Assembly: GCA_035048815.1 (NCBI GenBank)
Contig: JAUCBN010000026.1
Span: forward strand, 18,927,501 to 18,991,500
Origin: Abelmoschus esculentus
Lineage: Eukaryota > Streptophyta > Magnoliopsida > Malvales > Malvaceae
Length of the DNA stretch: 64,000 bases
Reading direction: 5' to 3'
Part shown: positions 35,801-47,829 of the stretch, one piece after another
Layout of the letters: each line of letters begins with the position of its first letter
How positions within the stretch are numbered: the first letter of the stretch is position 1
Made by a program: the position numbers and the translations under genes
The notes under the pieces: model-generated
What the model was told of the DNA's origin: nothing
Databases searched by the model: none
What the model saw: only the letters and a program-made list of their open reading frames with translations

Positions 35801-36941
35801 TCACTTGTGATGCTTACCACATGACTGAGCCACACCCTGATGGTAATGAGCCTCGTCTTTACTACTGCAACTCATTCTTCTTTAACCCGAAAGCTATTTC
35901 TATCCAGTATTTCATTGTAGAGCTTTGTTCCGGTGAGAGTATTTTAGAGCATTTTTATTAGAATAATTTTGTATGATAGGCTATGGAGTTAAGAGGAACC
36001 TTACTTCAACTCCTTGATCTATGGTTTTGATATCCATTGCACGATTGCCACTCATATTCACTATATGAACTATTAAACTAACATCAATCTTGTGAAATCG
36101 GAAAATAGGAATTGGTGCCATTCTCTGCATAGAAAAGGCCTTGGCTCAGTCTGGTGTACTGAGAGAAGATGTAAATTACATTAATGCTCATGCTACATCT
36201 ACACCGTCTGGAGACATTAAAGAATACCAGGCTCTCCTCCATTGCTTTGGCAAGAATCCTGAGGTTATTATTCTCTGATACTTGCATCTACTTAAAATCT
36301 GCTTTTCATACGTCCGTATTCTGGTTAGTGATATGATCTCCCCATGATTTGCAGTTGAGAGTGAACTCTACGAAATCAATGATCGGTCACCTACTGGGAG
36401 CTGCTGGTGCCGTGGAAGCTGTTGCTGCAGTACAGGTATGTAGAGCATTATGCTGACATTAAAAAATAGACTTATCTGTGCTGAATTTTTGTTATCTCTA
36501 TACTGTTCTTGAAAAAAAGCAATTTGTTTTTTCCGGCTATATGTTTAGTGTTACAGTATGGATAAAATACTTTCTGTTGCAATCACCATGTTTCTTATCT
36601 CTTTTCATGGGACTTGAACATTGACGTGGTAATGTTTGTTTATTGTAGGCAATAAAGACTGGTTGGGTCCATCCAAACATCAATCTCGAAACCCCGGATG
36701 AAGGAGTGGTGTGTTACCGATGCATGTTCCCCTTTTTTCATTGCGATTTTTTTCTGCACGACCTCCATCTTTTCCTTTGGTAAACCAATGATACTATCTT
36801 ACATTGCCAACAATTCTAATTCAGGACACGAAAGTGCTCGTGGGGCCAAAGAAAGAAAGATTGAATGTAAAGGCTGCATTGTCTAATTCTTTCGGGTTTG
36901 GAGGCCACAACTCCTCCATCATCTTTGCACCATACAAGTAA
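32898..36941 (+). CDS. KAS2: 3-oxoacyl-ACP synthase II (KASII), plastidial; +1 frameshift in the transit-peptide exon
   Basis: KASII elongates 16:0-ACP to 18:0-ACP in plastids. Thirteen exons: 32898-33259, 34007-34212, 34290-34493, 34796-34906, 34991-35086, 35171-35216, 35310-35389, 35551-35619, 35758-35842, 36109-36263, 36355-36435, 36649-36708, 36825-36941. Thiolase-fold motifs are intact: RRVVVTGMGVVTPLGHDP, nucleophile Cys in STACATSNFC, His in NAHATSTPSGD, Lys/His in NSTKSMIGHLLGAAGAVEA, GFGGHNSS at the end. The start MASSSLASPLCTWLVAACMS matches the Arabidopsis transit peptide, but exons sum to 1672, net +1. One base fewer in GGGGG near 33047-33051 joins RRQQPKR to SSFYGSGIQGLMTSCLAF. 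An ATG at 32884 opens the downstream frame directly but gives an unrelated N-terminus. If the extra base is an error the product is 556 aa. Confidence 0.93.
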
Positions 36942-37696
36942 ATCAGTTCAATCATTTCACTATCAGTGTTTTCTCGGATCTGGCTGAAGGTATGTAAGCT
37001 CCTTCATGGACGTTTTAGAATCTGCTGATATATATGTAACTTCCACCAGCAATTGAGCTCGGTAACGTTGTTAATGCACTTGGCTACCAATGCAGTATAT
37101 CGTACCCGACGAAATATATTATCTGTATACAAACATCAGTTTGAAAGTGTTGTAGAACAAAGTAAATCTGGCCAAATAGTTCGAACTTTGGAGAAGTTGC
37201 GAGGAGCAGAGAACGTTATCACCATGGTCTGTACCGTTGTTTCAGAAAACTTAATTTTCTCCTGATATCTAAGCTGCAATGGAGCTTTCAGTTATGTTTT
37301 TTAGTTGATATTGGCCATTGAACATGTGGTAGATGCTAGTTATGCTAGTTTTTGTTATCATCTATAAGAACAAAATGACTGATTTGATATTCGATTCGTA
37401 ATGATATCGACATACAGAAGCTGCAGCTGGTGTGATCTCATAATAGTATCTGTTCGGTTCTATTAACCTTTTGATAAGACATACACAAGCTATTCAAACC
37501 CGAATCTGGGTTCACTCGAAAGGATATCGAATGTTTAAAACTTGAATACCACTAGGATTTCTATCAACATTGGATACATTTTATATGTTTTCAACAACTT
37601 TGAAACCAATAATGAGCACTTTTTATATAAAAAAACATCGTACCAACTACATAATAAATATTATTACTAAAATGCCACCACGGCCAACCACCACCA
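36942..37696. other. Convergent spacer with the KASII 3' UTR
   Basis: The open frame at 37053-37265 resembles no protein I know. No repeat recognised. Confidence 0.45.
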
Positions 37697-38254
37697 TTAC
37701 AGCATAACAGCTTGAGCTTTGCATGATTCATCCCATAACCTAACAACGTTGCCGTTTAACGCCGTCCAATCCAGATAGCGGTACCACCTGGTTTCCCCGT
37801 TCTTCAACTTCAACACTCTTTCCCAACTCTCCCACCATTCGTTACAATCACCACCTCCGTCGTCACTCCGTCCCGTTACCGTTTCAACGTCATTCTTTTT
37901 TCCGTCATCGTCGTCGTAATAAACAGTCAACTTGAACTTCCTTCCTTCGGTCACTCCTCTGCAAACTAACGACGAAACACTCGTTTCCGAAACCGAAGCT
38001 AAAGGGGTCGGGTTGGCATCGGAATAAGGACCCGGTCGATACTCGTCTTGGACACGATCGGAAACGGACGTCAACGGCTTCGGGTCCTTGCTTCGAACAC
38101 ACCCCGATGAAACGGCGGCTGCTCTGATCCTCCAGAAACTAAGCGCTGCCGTGACAACAGCGATCCACGTCCACAGATTATTGACAACCGAGAAAATCCC
38201 AAACCTTCCATAGTTAAATGCTAAATCTTCGAGCATAAAATCCAACTGACTCAT
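37697..38254 (-). CDS. Uncharacterised plant protein with one N-terminal membrane segment
   Basis: A single exon of 185 aa from ATG (MSQLDFMLEDLAFNYGRFGI). Residues about 24-45 (VNNLWTWIAVVTAALSFW) look like a membrane anchor and are followed by basic residues. The middle is Ser/Pro/Asp-rich and probably disordered. The C-terminus is Trp-rich and looks conserved: EWWESWERVLKLKNGETRWY, RYLDWTALNGNVVRLWDE. Base composition is markedly richer in GC than the flanks, as for a real exon. I have a vague memory of similar plant unknowns ending in WYRYQDxTALNGSVVRLWD, but no function. It converges with KASII. Confidence 0.75.
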   Translation of the reverse strand: MSQLDFMLEDLAFNYGRFGIFSVVNNLWTWIAVVTAALSFWRIRAAAVSSGCVRSKDPKPLTSVSDRVQDEYRPGPYSDANPTPLASVSETSVSSLVCRGVTEGRKFKLTVYYDDDDGKKNDVETVTGRSDDGGGDCNEWWESWERVLKLKNGETRWYRYLDWTALNGNVVRLWDESCKAQAVML

Positions 38255-39699
38255 TTTAGTTCCGTTTCTTGAGCAAGTTCAGTGTTGAAGGAGATGCCCA
38301 GACAAAAGTTGCTCCATTGGTGAGAAAAATTCTTCCTTTTTTATACTGTTTTCTACTATTAAAAAATGGTGACACGTGTTCGTTTATAAGTGGTTGGTAT
38401 TTATCGTCTCTTGCCCTTCTAGTAAAGCTGACTGACCATTTTTTATCTTATAAAATGGTCTAATTTCTCTCATAGTCCCTTGTATTTTTTACTTTTATTA
38501 TTGTTGGAATTGAAAATGAATAATATATTTGTTATCAATGAATGGATTTTGATTCTCTTTAAGATATTTAAATTTAAAAATATTATAATATAATAAATAC
38601 ATATTCTTATTTATTGCTTTAAAATAAGTGTGTACAGTATTTTTTATTGATGACCGATTTTTAAATTTAATATTGGTTGTTGATTAATGGTGTTAATTAT
38701 TTTTTGCTTTTTAATTTATTTTTTAAAATTTAATAAGATTTTATGGTATTTTTTTATTGATTTTTGTAATTCGTTTCAATATATCGTTTGATATGATTTA
38801 GCCATATTTTAGTGCTCGTTTGGTGTTCGTATAGAGATTCTCACAATAACAGTTTTATGATTTTATTATATCAGTGGTTATAGAAAAGATTAACCATCAC
38901 TCATTTAATAGTTTGTTAGCTGATGTAATTAAAATGGTGTAATGGAACAATCTACCTGATAATTTAATTCGTTCATCGCATATTTTTATCCTGTAAAATG
39001 ATCCATTTAACTAAAATTAAATAAATTCATGAAGGTTTTTGATTTTAATAGTATCTCATAAAAATGTTTATTTTTCTTTACATATTTATATAAGATTTTT
39101 AGTAGATTAACCCTATTTTTTCTTTTTGATATATAATGTTTATAATATTTTTTATAATATTTAATAAAATTCAGATGTGTTCTCTCAAGAAATATTAACA
39201 TATCTTAACAAAAAAATTCATTTATAAATTTTAAATGCTGAGAAAAGAAAATGATATTTAATTACAATCCTTTAATTTTAATTATGAGTTCAAAAACATA
39301 TTTTTAATTATGATTAAGACATGGGAATGGATGATAATTATTATGTTTTTGTTTTGAGTCATCAATTGTGAAGGAAGAAAGGAAACTGTTGCCACTTTAT
39401 TCACATGATTTACCAAACACACTTGTTGCTGTTATAAATCGAGACTAATTCGAATTTTTATTTTATAATTTAAATTTTATTTAATTTTTTAAAATTAATT
39501 TAAATTTTTTATTTTAAATCAAATCGAGTTTTACTCGTTTTTTAAAAATAATAATAAAATTCTACTTATTAAATTAAGGACCATGGTAACAAACAATATA
39601 TAGTCTTACGTACACCATACCAACTAGCAGATAGAGTCTGGCTTTCTTTTGTTAATGGAAGTGGGTACTTTCTTTTGTTAATAGATGGTTGAAGATTCG
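38255..39699. other. AT-rich spacer
   Basis: No gene or RNA seen. Near 39600-39690 the phrase CTTTCTTTTGTTAATGGAAG / CTTTCTTTTGTTAATAGATG is duplicated 30 bases apart. Confidence 0.45.
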
Positions 39700-40345
39700 A
39701 ATAGGATGCAGAACCCGTCGACCGCAAAGTTTCGAGTGGCAGAAGGGATGGCTAAACGAATTCTGTCAAGTTCCGGACGAGACCTGAACAAGTTGCCGGG
39801 ATTGAATTTCACAATATCATGTAGATTACAAGGAAGGAGCTCATGTTTCTGCAAGTCCAAAGGCCAGGTCTAACATGTCGTTCTCTCTTCATCAGCTGGA
39901 TCTTCTAATTCATTACAGTACTTCATGTCCTAATGTGAGAGTCTATAATTATATCATGTAATGACGTAAATCGATTAACAGAGTGTTTAAGAAATGTAAT
40001 GCCGATGGCGTACCGTCATTACGACATGACATGTTGAACATGCAAGTGAACCTTCCTATGCTCCTGATACAACAGGACAAAGGGTCAATAAATATTAACC
40101 AGGACAATCATCATCATCGTTTACACCAAGAAGATAGAAGTTAGATTGGAGGAAATCTAGAAAATTATGGGCTTAACAATGGAGGATGATCCTTGCCTTC
40201 GAGTTTTATATCATTTTTCATGAGCTGCTTCGAGAATAGACATGCCAATAGGCACTCGAATGGGGATTTCTTCTCCATTAAGTCGAGTGAATGTCATAAA
40301 CTGCAATTTCAATCTCCCATCAACTAAACCAGAAAAGTACACCAG
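39700..40345 (-). pseudogene. Mitochondrial (adrenodoxin-like) ferredoxin pseudogene
   Basis: Functional mFDX carries electrons for Fe-S cluster and biotin synthesis in mitochondria. Remnants in gene order on the minus strand: LNGEEIPIRVPIGMSILEAA (about 40290-40220), then a frameshift in AAAAA where HENDI.LEG is expected; EGSLACSTCHVV (about 40055-40010), where the first cluster Cys is replaced by TAG; KYCNELEDPADEE (about 39930-39890) followed by another shift; and RPELDRIRLAIPSATRNFAV, DGF (about 39790-39720). The segment SRLGCQVIAK with the fourth Cys is not readable. Several independent lesions mark this as a true pseudogene. Introns between pieces seem retained, so it is a duplicated rather than processed copy. 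No N-terminal targeting exon was found. Confidence 0.8.
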
Positions 40346-41591
40346 CAAAATCCTCCTATGAACATCAAAGTTCAAGTTTGCTTCGAAGCATGCCAAACGA
40401 TATTGTATTGACAAAGACATGCTTTTCCTTGGTAGAATCAATGTCGAAAAACTTAAACTGACATTGAAGTTACATCATCATCTCTCCACAAACTCATAAA
40501 TCAAAACTAGGTTTGTGTATTTCTTCTCTAATCTTTGCTCGCATTTTATTTGATACAAAAAAGGATAAGAAGTTCAGAATTAATATGATCTAAACAGATA
40601 GTTCACCAACCTAAGAAGATTAGCACTAAATAAAATATCCATAACTTCATTCAACAGTCATAGACACCATGCTATTAAAATTTTAATTAAAACACTTCCG
40701 CTGTTCTCTCTTCATCCCTCCTGCAGAAGCACCATCAGAAGAGGTAGAAAAAACATGATGCTTCTGAAATATGGGACCTTGAAAGGCTCTAGTTTCCGCC
40801 TTCCGGTAGTAATTCAAGCTGTCAAAAAAAATGAAGAAACAAGGAAAAGATGGAGGGAAATTTCACTGATAATTAGCTGAACACAAAATCATAGTTTCCA
40901 TTTCTGTAGATACGACATGAGACCATTCTTCTCGAATGAAAACTAGAGTGTCTATAAGCTCATAAAACACATTAATTCGATGATTTAACAACCAATCATC
41001 TTCATCTTCATCTTCAAGATCATCTAGAGCAATATCAGCTTAACTTCCACTATAGGGTCAGATAAAAGCATACCTCTTGGTGGTTCTTGGGAAACCTGAA
41101 ATCCAACTCTAGAAAGCCTAGAAATCAACATAATCTGAAGTAAAAAAAAAAAGGCCCCGCGTAAATTAGGAAATTAATTTAAAGCTTAAAAAAGTTCATG
41201 TCTTTGACAAACATATCAAAATCCAAAAGAATTTGCTTTCAAAAAAGTTCAAATGGGTATTAATCTATGCTGCTGATTATTGATATACGAAAATAGTTAT
41301 ATCCCCAGAAAGAAGAAATAACGATTAAAGTGAGCAGGTGAATAGAAAAAATATATATATGTATTTGTAACGAGACAAAAGAGGGAGCTGGAGCAGTGAG
41401 CTCTTCTGGGATTTTTAGGCAGGGAACTCCGACTAAGTTTGGCGGCAAAGAGTCACCGCCGGCGAAGGAAAATTTGCTGAATAAGTTTCTTGTGAAGAGT
41501 ATGCGACGTCGAGAGAGACAAGTGAAGACGAGAAAGCGTGGCCGAGACCAACCCGGTTGAACGGCGCCGTTTCAGTAAAAGAAAATGAAAA
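40346..41591. other. Spacer, possibly remains of upstream ferredoxin exons
   Basis: A coding-like patch at about 41390-41560 is open on the plus strand (SSSGIFRQGTPTKFGGKE, ending RDQPG stop) and partly on the minus strand. Its composition is richer in GC than the flanks. I cannot tie it to a known protein or to the pseudogene. The rest shows nothing. Confidence 0.35.
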
Positions 41592-41664
41592 TGGAGATGC
41601 GGGGGATCGAACCCCGTGCCTCTCGCATGCAAAGCGAGCGCTCTACCATTTGAGCCACATCCCC
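41592..41664 (-). tRNA. trnA-TGC: tRNA-Ala (TGC)
   Basis: A 73-base cloverleaf on the minus strand. Acceptor GGGGATG pairs with CATCTCC (one G-U) and the discriminator is A. The D arm begins TGGCTCAAATGGTAGAGCG. The anticodon stem-loop is CTCGC-TTTGCAT-GCGAG with anticodon TGC. The T arm contains GGGTTCGATCC. There is no intron. TTTTC follows directly as a Pol III terminator. The sequence is the nuclear type, not plastid. Confidence 0.97.
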
Positions 41665-42893
41665 TTTGGATTTTATTCTTACTATTTCCAATATAGCTTT
41701 AAAAAGATATTCCTTCAATATAAGTGTTTAATGTAATTAACACTCATATGATATGGTTCAAGATAGGGTTATAAATAGACCAAATATTTAGTAAATTATT
41801 TGATGGGAATTTTTTTATTTATTAAATAAACGAATATATATAATTTTTTGTTTGTTATATTTAATTATGTTCGTTTAATTAAAAGAATGAACATAAATAA
41901 ATGACTCGTTCATTTATTTACATCCATGAACATTCGGTAATTTATTTATTTATGTTTGTTTGTTTGTTTATCTTCATTTAAATTTATTTAGATATATCTA
42001 TTTATATTTAATATTTTTCATAACAAAAGTGTTATGTTTCATAAAAATAAAATTATTAATATATGTCCATTCAATTTTATTTATTTAAATTTATTTATAT
42101 GTATCTTTTTATGTTCGTTTATCATTTTAACTAATGAACAAACTATATTCATTTGGTTTGACAAGTTTGACGTGGGATCAAAAAGCATTAGCCAACTTCC
42201 CTTATATAACTGAAAACAGAAGCTAACTTCCCTCCAAATCCAATTACTATAATTTTTAAGGAAAAAAAATCGAAAATAATATTTTTAAAATATGAATCAG
42301 AATTTATGTTCTTCAAACATAATACATTCAATGCATCATTTTCTTGAATTAAATAAATTAAAAATTACATTTCTTGGGGGAAAAGATTTCCATTTCACTG
42401 TTTCATTTAAGTTGGTGATTCCAGGCTATCAGTCTTAGTTCAATAGTCACTCTCCTATATGTTCAATGCAATTCATGCTTCCTTAGACCACACTTCTCCA
42501 TTATTTCCCCTTCACTCATTTCTTTTTCTTTCATCAGGTCCTTCAATCTTCAAATCCACATTTTTGGGGTTTTTTAGACCTTCAAAATTATTATTTACAC
42601 TTAGTTTTCTGGGTTTTTTTAATATTAATTGCCTGTTTTTTGAATTTTTTTGACAGGATGTAATGTATGTATAATTGTATTGTAGTTAGGACTACTGTAG
42701 TTAAATGTAGTCCTAGTAATCTCCAACCAATATCTTTTAATTCATCCAATTTAATGAAATAATTAGGTATGTTAGATTAACATTTATTCAACTTTCCAGT
42801 GCTATAAAGCTTTGTATTTTTCTCATTTCATCCATAGCTTGATCTTTTTCCATACATCTTCTCCCCATTTACTGTTTCAGGAACTCAAAAACA
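41665..42893. other. Repeat-rich spacer and SUS leader
   Basis: Positions 41810-42150 are rich in TTCGTTTA, GAACATAAATAAATGA and TTTATTTATG(T)TTGTT motifs in both orientations, like stretches near 2.0 and 10.9 kb. From about 42440 the sequence turns pyrimidine-rich and may be the SUS 5' UTR, perhaps with a leader intron ending TTTCAG at 42880. CTATAAAG at 42802 is an alternative TATA box. Confidence 0.45.
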
Positions 42894-45800
42894 ATGGCTG
42901 CTGTTTCCATTTGCGAACGTTTAGGTGAATCTCTAGGTACTCATCCAAAGCTCGCAAAGTCCATCTTCTCAAGGTATATATATACATACACACATGTACA
43001 TGGATGGATGGATGGATGGATCTAATATTGCCCTGCCATAATCTTTCTGGGGTATTTTGTTTGTGAATTTTGATTACATTTGTTCATATTTAATGCAGTA
43101 TTGAAAGTCTTGGAAAGGGTATTCATAAGTCTCAAAAGTTGCTATCGGTTCTTGAAAAGGAGGCCGGAGGTCGAGCGCTCGACGGGGTGGTTGTGGATGT
43201 CCTTAGGTCCACTCAGGTGTCAATGAATAACCTTTTTTGGTTTGTGTTTCTTGATGTTAATTTGATGAGAATATTGGATTTGATATGTTTATATTGTCTA
43301 ATAGGAAGCTGTGGTGTCGTCTCCATTGATTGCGCTAGCTATTCGCTCGGCTCCCGGTGTTTGGGAGTATATTGCTGTGGAGGTCCAAAAGCTTTTTGTA
43401 GAGCAATTGCCGGTTGCTGAGTACTTGAAGTTGAAGGAGGAGATTGTTGATGGAAGGTATGTAGTTTTAGAGCGCTATTTTGTTCTGTTTTTAGCTTTCG
43501 AGTTGTATCGAGTTTATGTTGAACAATGCTCAATGATGTGGTTCAGCTCCAACGGAGGCGAGTTCACGTTGGAATTGGACTTCGGTGCGTTCAACAATTC
43601 TGCTCCTCGTCCATCGCATTCGAAGTCCATTGGTAATGGCATGGAATTCCTCAACCGTCACCTTTCTGCCAAGCTGTTTCAAGACAAGGAGAACTTGAAC
43701 TTATTACTTGAATTTCTCCAAATTCATTGTCAGAAGGGAAAGGTAACGACTAACTATCCGTTGTTCGTTTTTCGTTGTAGCTTTTAGTACATTGTAACTT
43801 GAGAATCATTCACTGTTATGTCACAGGGTATGTTGTTGAATGAAAGAATTCGAGATGTGAATTCCCTCCAGCATGCATTGAGGAAGGCTGAGGAGTATCT
43901 GAATTCCGTACCATCTGATACCGCATACTCGGTTTACGAGAAAAGGTTCAAGGAGATCGGTTTGGAGAAGGGATGGGGAGATAATGCCGAGCATGTTCTA
44001 GAGATGATCCATCTTCTCCTGGATCTCCTGCAAGCTCCGGATCCCGTCACTCTCGAGACCTTCCTCGGTAGAATCCCATTGGTCACCAATGTTGTTATCA
44101 TGACTCCTCACGGATACTTTGCTCAGGACAATGTTTTGGGGTACCCTGACACTGGTGGCCAGGTTGTTTACATCTTGGATCAAGTCCGTGCCTTGGAGGA
44201 AGAGATGCTTCACCGGTTCAAGCTGCAAGGACTCAACATTACCCCACGTATCCTTATCGTGAGTGTTCGAATGTTATATCGGTTTCGATTCTCGTTCCAT
44301 CAGAATTTGTCTAACATATGTTTGATGCTTACTCTGGCTGTTTTTCTACTAGATCACTCGACTCCTTCCTGATGCCGTAGGAACAACTTGCGGTCAGCGT
44401 CTTGAGAAAGTTTATGGAACCAAGTATTCTGATATTCTTCGTGTACCTTTCAGAACTGATAAGGGAATTGTACGTCAATGGATCTCGAGATTCGAAGTCT
44501 GGCCGTACTTGGAAACTTACACCGAAGACGTTGCAACGGAGATTACCAAAGAGTTCCAGGGCAAGCCTGATCTGATTATTGGAAACTACAGTGATGGAAA
44601 CATTGTTGCTTCTTTATTGGCACATAAGTTTGATGTGACACAGGTTTGGTGAAGTCAAATCCATGAACCTAGTTCCTTTGCTGTATTTTGATTTTCTTCA
44701 TACGGTCTTAAGAACTCATTCTTCGATCTTTCATGCAGTGTACCATTGCACATGCTCTCGAGAAGACGAAGTACCCGGATTCAGACATCAACTGGAAACA
44801 GCTCGAGGACAAGTATCATTTCTCTTGTCAGTTCACTGCTGACCTCATTGCCATGAACCAAACTGATTTTATCATCACCAGCACCTTCCAAGAGATTGCT
44901 GGAAGGTAACACATACCTCCCACTTTACTACACATAATGTCGGCACCTATTCGTGACGATAACGACATTGGCATTCCGTGATTTTCAGCAAGGACACTCT
45001 CGGCCAATACGAGAGTCACATTGCTTTCACTCTCCCGGGGCTCTACCGTGTTGTTAATGGAATCGACGTGTTTGATCCTAAGTTCAATATCGTCTCTCCT
45101 GGTGCTGATATGAGCATTTACTTCCCTTACACGGAAGAGAAACGGAGATTGAAGCAGTTCCACCCCGATATCGAAGAGCTTCTTTACAGCCCTGTTGAGA
45201 ATGCAGAGCACTTGTGAGTATTTGATATATTTTGCTTCCCTTTTCACTAGATTTTCTGCATAATGTAACAATGTTATAAATTGTTCTTTCGCAGATGTGT
45301 TCTAAATGATCGAAACAAGCCGATTCTGTTTACCATGGCACGGTTGGACCGTGTAAAGAACTTAACCGGACTCGTAGAGTTCTATGCCAAGAACAGCCGG
45401 CTGAGGGAACTAGTTAACTTGGTTGTAGTAGGTGGCGATAGGAGAAAGGAATCCAAGGACATAGAGGAAAAGGCTGAAATGAAGAAGATGTATGAACTTA
45501 TCGAAAAATACGAGTTGAATGGACAATTCAGATGGATATCATCCCAGATGAACCGAGTGAGGAACGGTGAACTCTACCGCTACATATGCGATACCAAGGG
45601 CGCATTCGTTCAGCCTGCTATATACGAGGCTTTCGGCTTGACTGTCGTTGAAGCAATGACCTGTGGACTACCAACATTTGCAACTTGTTATGGTGGTCCT
45701 GCTGAGATCATCGTCCATGGCAAATCAGGGTTCAACATCGACCCTTACAACGGCGATTTAGCTGCCGAGACACTAGTTAATTTCTTCGAGAAATGCAAGG

Positions 45801-46168
45801 CCGATCCATCTTATTGGGAGGAGATCTCTCAGGGAGGCTTGAAACGCATACAGGAGAAGTAAGTCATAACCTTCCATCCTATTTTTCTTCATTGTATATC
45901 CCACACTTCCATTTCCTATTCCTCTGTAGGTATACATGGCAGATTTACTCTGAGAAGCTATCGACTCTCACTAGTGTTTATGGCTTCTCGAAACATGTTT
46001 CGTACCTCGAACACCGCGGCCGCAAGCGTTACATCGAAATGCTACACGCATTGGTGTATAACACGCAAGTATGTTATTCGAACTCTTATTTTTTTCGCGA
46101 AATATTCTGACTATTGTTTAATTCACTATACTTTTCAGGTCAATACTGTACCTCTTGCTATTGAGTGA
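42894..46168 (+). CDS. SUS: Sucrose synthase
   Basis: A cytosolic GT4 enzyme: sucrose + UDP <=> fructose + UDP-glucose, feeding cellulose and starch synthesis. Eleven exons join in frame to 797 aa: 42894-42973, 43099-43216, 43305-43456, 43547-43742, 43827-44258, 44353-44643, 44739-44905, 44989-45213, 45295-45858, 45930-46068, 46139-46168. Hallmarks: TPHGYFAQDNVLGYPDTGGQ, GTTCGQRLEKVYGTKYSDIL, GNYSDGNIVASLLAHK, FTLPGLYRVVNGIDVFDPKF, MARLDRVKNLTGLVE, GGDRRKESKD and the E-x7-E motif in YEAFGLTVVEAMTCGLPTFA. The N-terminus MAAVSICERLGESLGTHPKL is short and lacks the usual R-x-x-S phosphosite (as in TRVHSLRER). The last exon adds only VNTVPLAIE. I could not assign the paralogue number. Confidence 0.95.
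43001..43020. repeat. (TGGA)5 microsatellite in SUS intron 1
   Basis: Five perfect TGGA units in the first intron, 28 bases after the donor. Confidence 0.95.
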
Positions 46169-47235
46169 ATGAAGAGCCAAGGCTGCTTGGAAACGAAGTT
46201 TCTTTGTAATGTTTGATTTCAACCTGAGAACATTTTGTTGAAATTTTTTGGGTTTTGTCTTGTCCCATTGAGTGCAATAGAGGACGGTTTATCTATCTTT
46301 ATTTTCTTTTATATTAGAAAATTTATAAATTTTTAAATCCTTATCATTATTATATATTACGTAATATCTATAACTACGATACTCAAACAAACCATAATAA
46401 TAATTTGATAATATATTTTCTAAACCCCTATTTAAAAATATTATTTTAATTTTACATATTTTTTCAACTTTTACGGTTTTATCCTCAACAATTTATATTT
46501 TTATTTTACTCCTAACAAAAGAATCTCGATTTCAGATTGTTTTTCGATATTAATTTTTAGATTTACAAGAGTTGAACTCGAGATCTTATTTAAAAACATT
46601 AAATTTTCTATCACCGAAACAAAAAAGCTTTTTAGTTATTCTACTTTCACACATATATGAAGATGAATACAAATCATTGTTTCTTTTTCGGTTCTCCATA
46701 CTAAAAATATTAAGATTTAAGATTTAAAAATTAAAATTATGATATATTTTAAAGTTTATAATTTTTTTTTTTAATATTGGTGTATAAAAAATACTAGAAA
46801 AAGAGAGAAAATTTATGTTCCATCAAAATGATGTCTAGTCAAAGTTTTTCATTGTCATATCCACATCAAGATGGTCCTGATCATACCTTATTTCACATGC
46901 ATATGACATTGCTTGCCTTTCTTTTCTTTGTTTTTTTACCTGAAAATATTGAAGAGTATTTTGACAAAAATAAATAAACAAATTTATTTTATATTTTATT
47001 TTATTTTATTTATACTTTCAGTTTTGTTTGAGGATGACTAGCTAGAAGACGCCATGGTTTTTTCTGTGTGGGGAACCTTGGGAGGGAACATGTCACATGT
47101 AATGTCAGCTAACTGGTTTTAAACTTTTGGATTGCACTGCCTGAAAACAAATATCTTACTTCTGTGGTTGGCTGATAAAATACAAGGTTTCTTGACTGCA
47201 GAGACTCACAATAGAAAATGATATATAAACTGAAT

Positions 47236-47266
47236 TTGGGGTTTAAGGTTAGGGTTAGGGTTTAGA
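47236..47266. repeat. Short telomere-like tract (TTTAGGG units)
   Basis: GGGGTTTAAGGTTAGGGTTA with GGGTTTAGA following gives four degenerate TTTAGGG units, opposite in strand to the tracts at 26.3, 27.9 and 59.8 kb. Confidence 0.6.
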
Positions 47267-47829
47267 GTTTATAGTAATAAGATAAAGATTTAAGTTTTAA
47301 CTTATAAACTCGAAATTCTATCAACGACCCCTAAATATTTCGAGATCTACCTCTGCATATCAACCATGGACATGGGGATTGGGTAGTTCATCACATGGCT
47401 TCTTAGTCCCATTTTATGAGCTTTTGACTGCCAAACAGGCATCAGGATTCATATCTATATGTATGTATTGGTTTGGAGGTTTTGTTTTCTTCACTGTTTT
47501 GTCCTTTTCGGTTGAGTTTCCAGGCCCCTACTCATCGTCTCCTAAATGCATGCATGCATGTCTATGTCGTGGACCCTAAACATATTTCCCTTTTTATCTG
47601 ATAGACATTGTCAGTTCATCTGGTTTACAAGGTTCATGGCATGTGCAACTCGTTTATCTGTTATTGGAGTGTCGATAATATTTTGTATAGATCAGGTTAT
47701 TTTTTATTAGAAAAGGGATACCAACACGGATCTCATTTACCAAACAATAATATTCAGAACGACTGCATTGCAAGACACAAAAACACAATATACACAGCAG
47801 AATCAAACAGTACCCACATTGCTATACTG

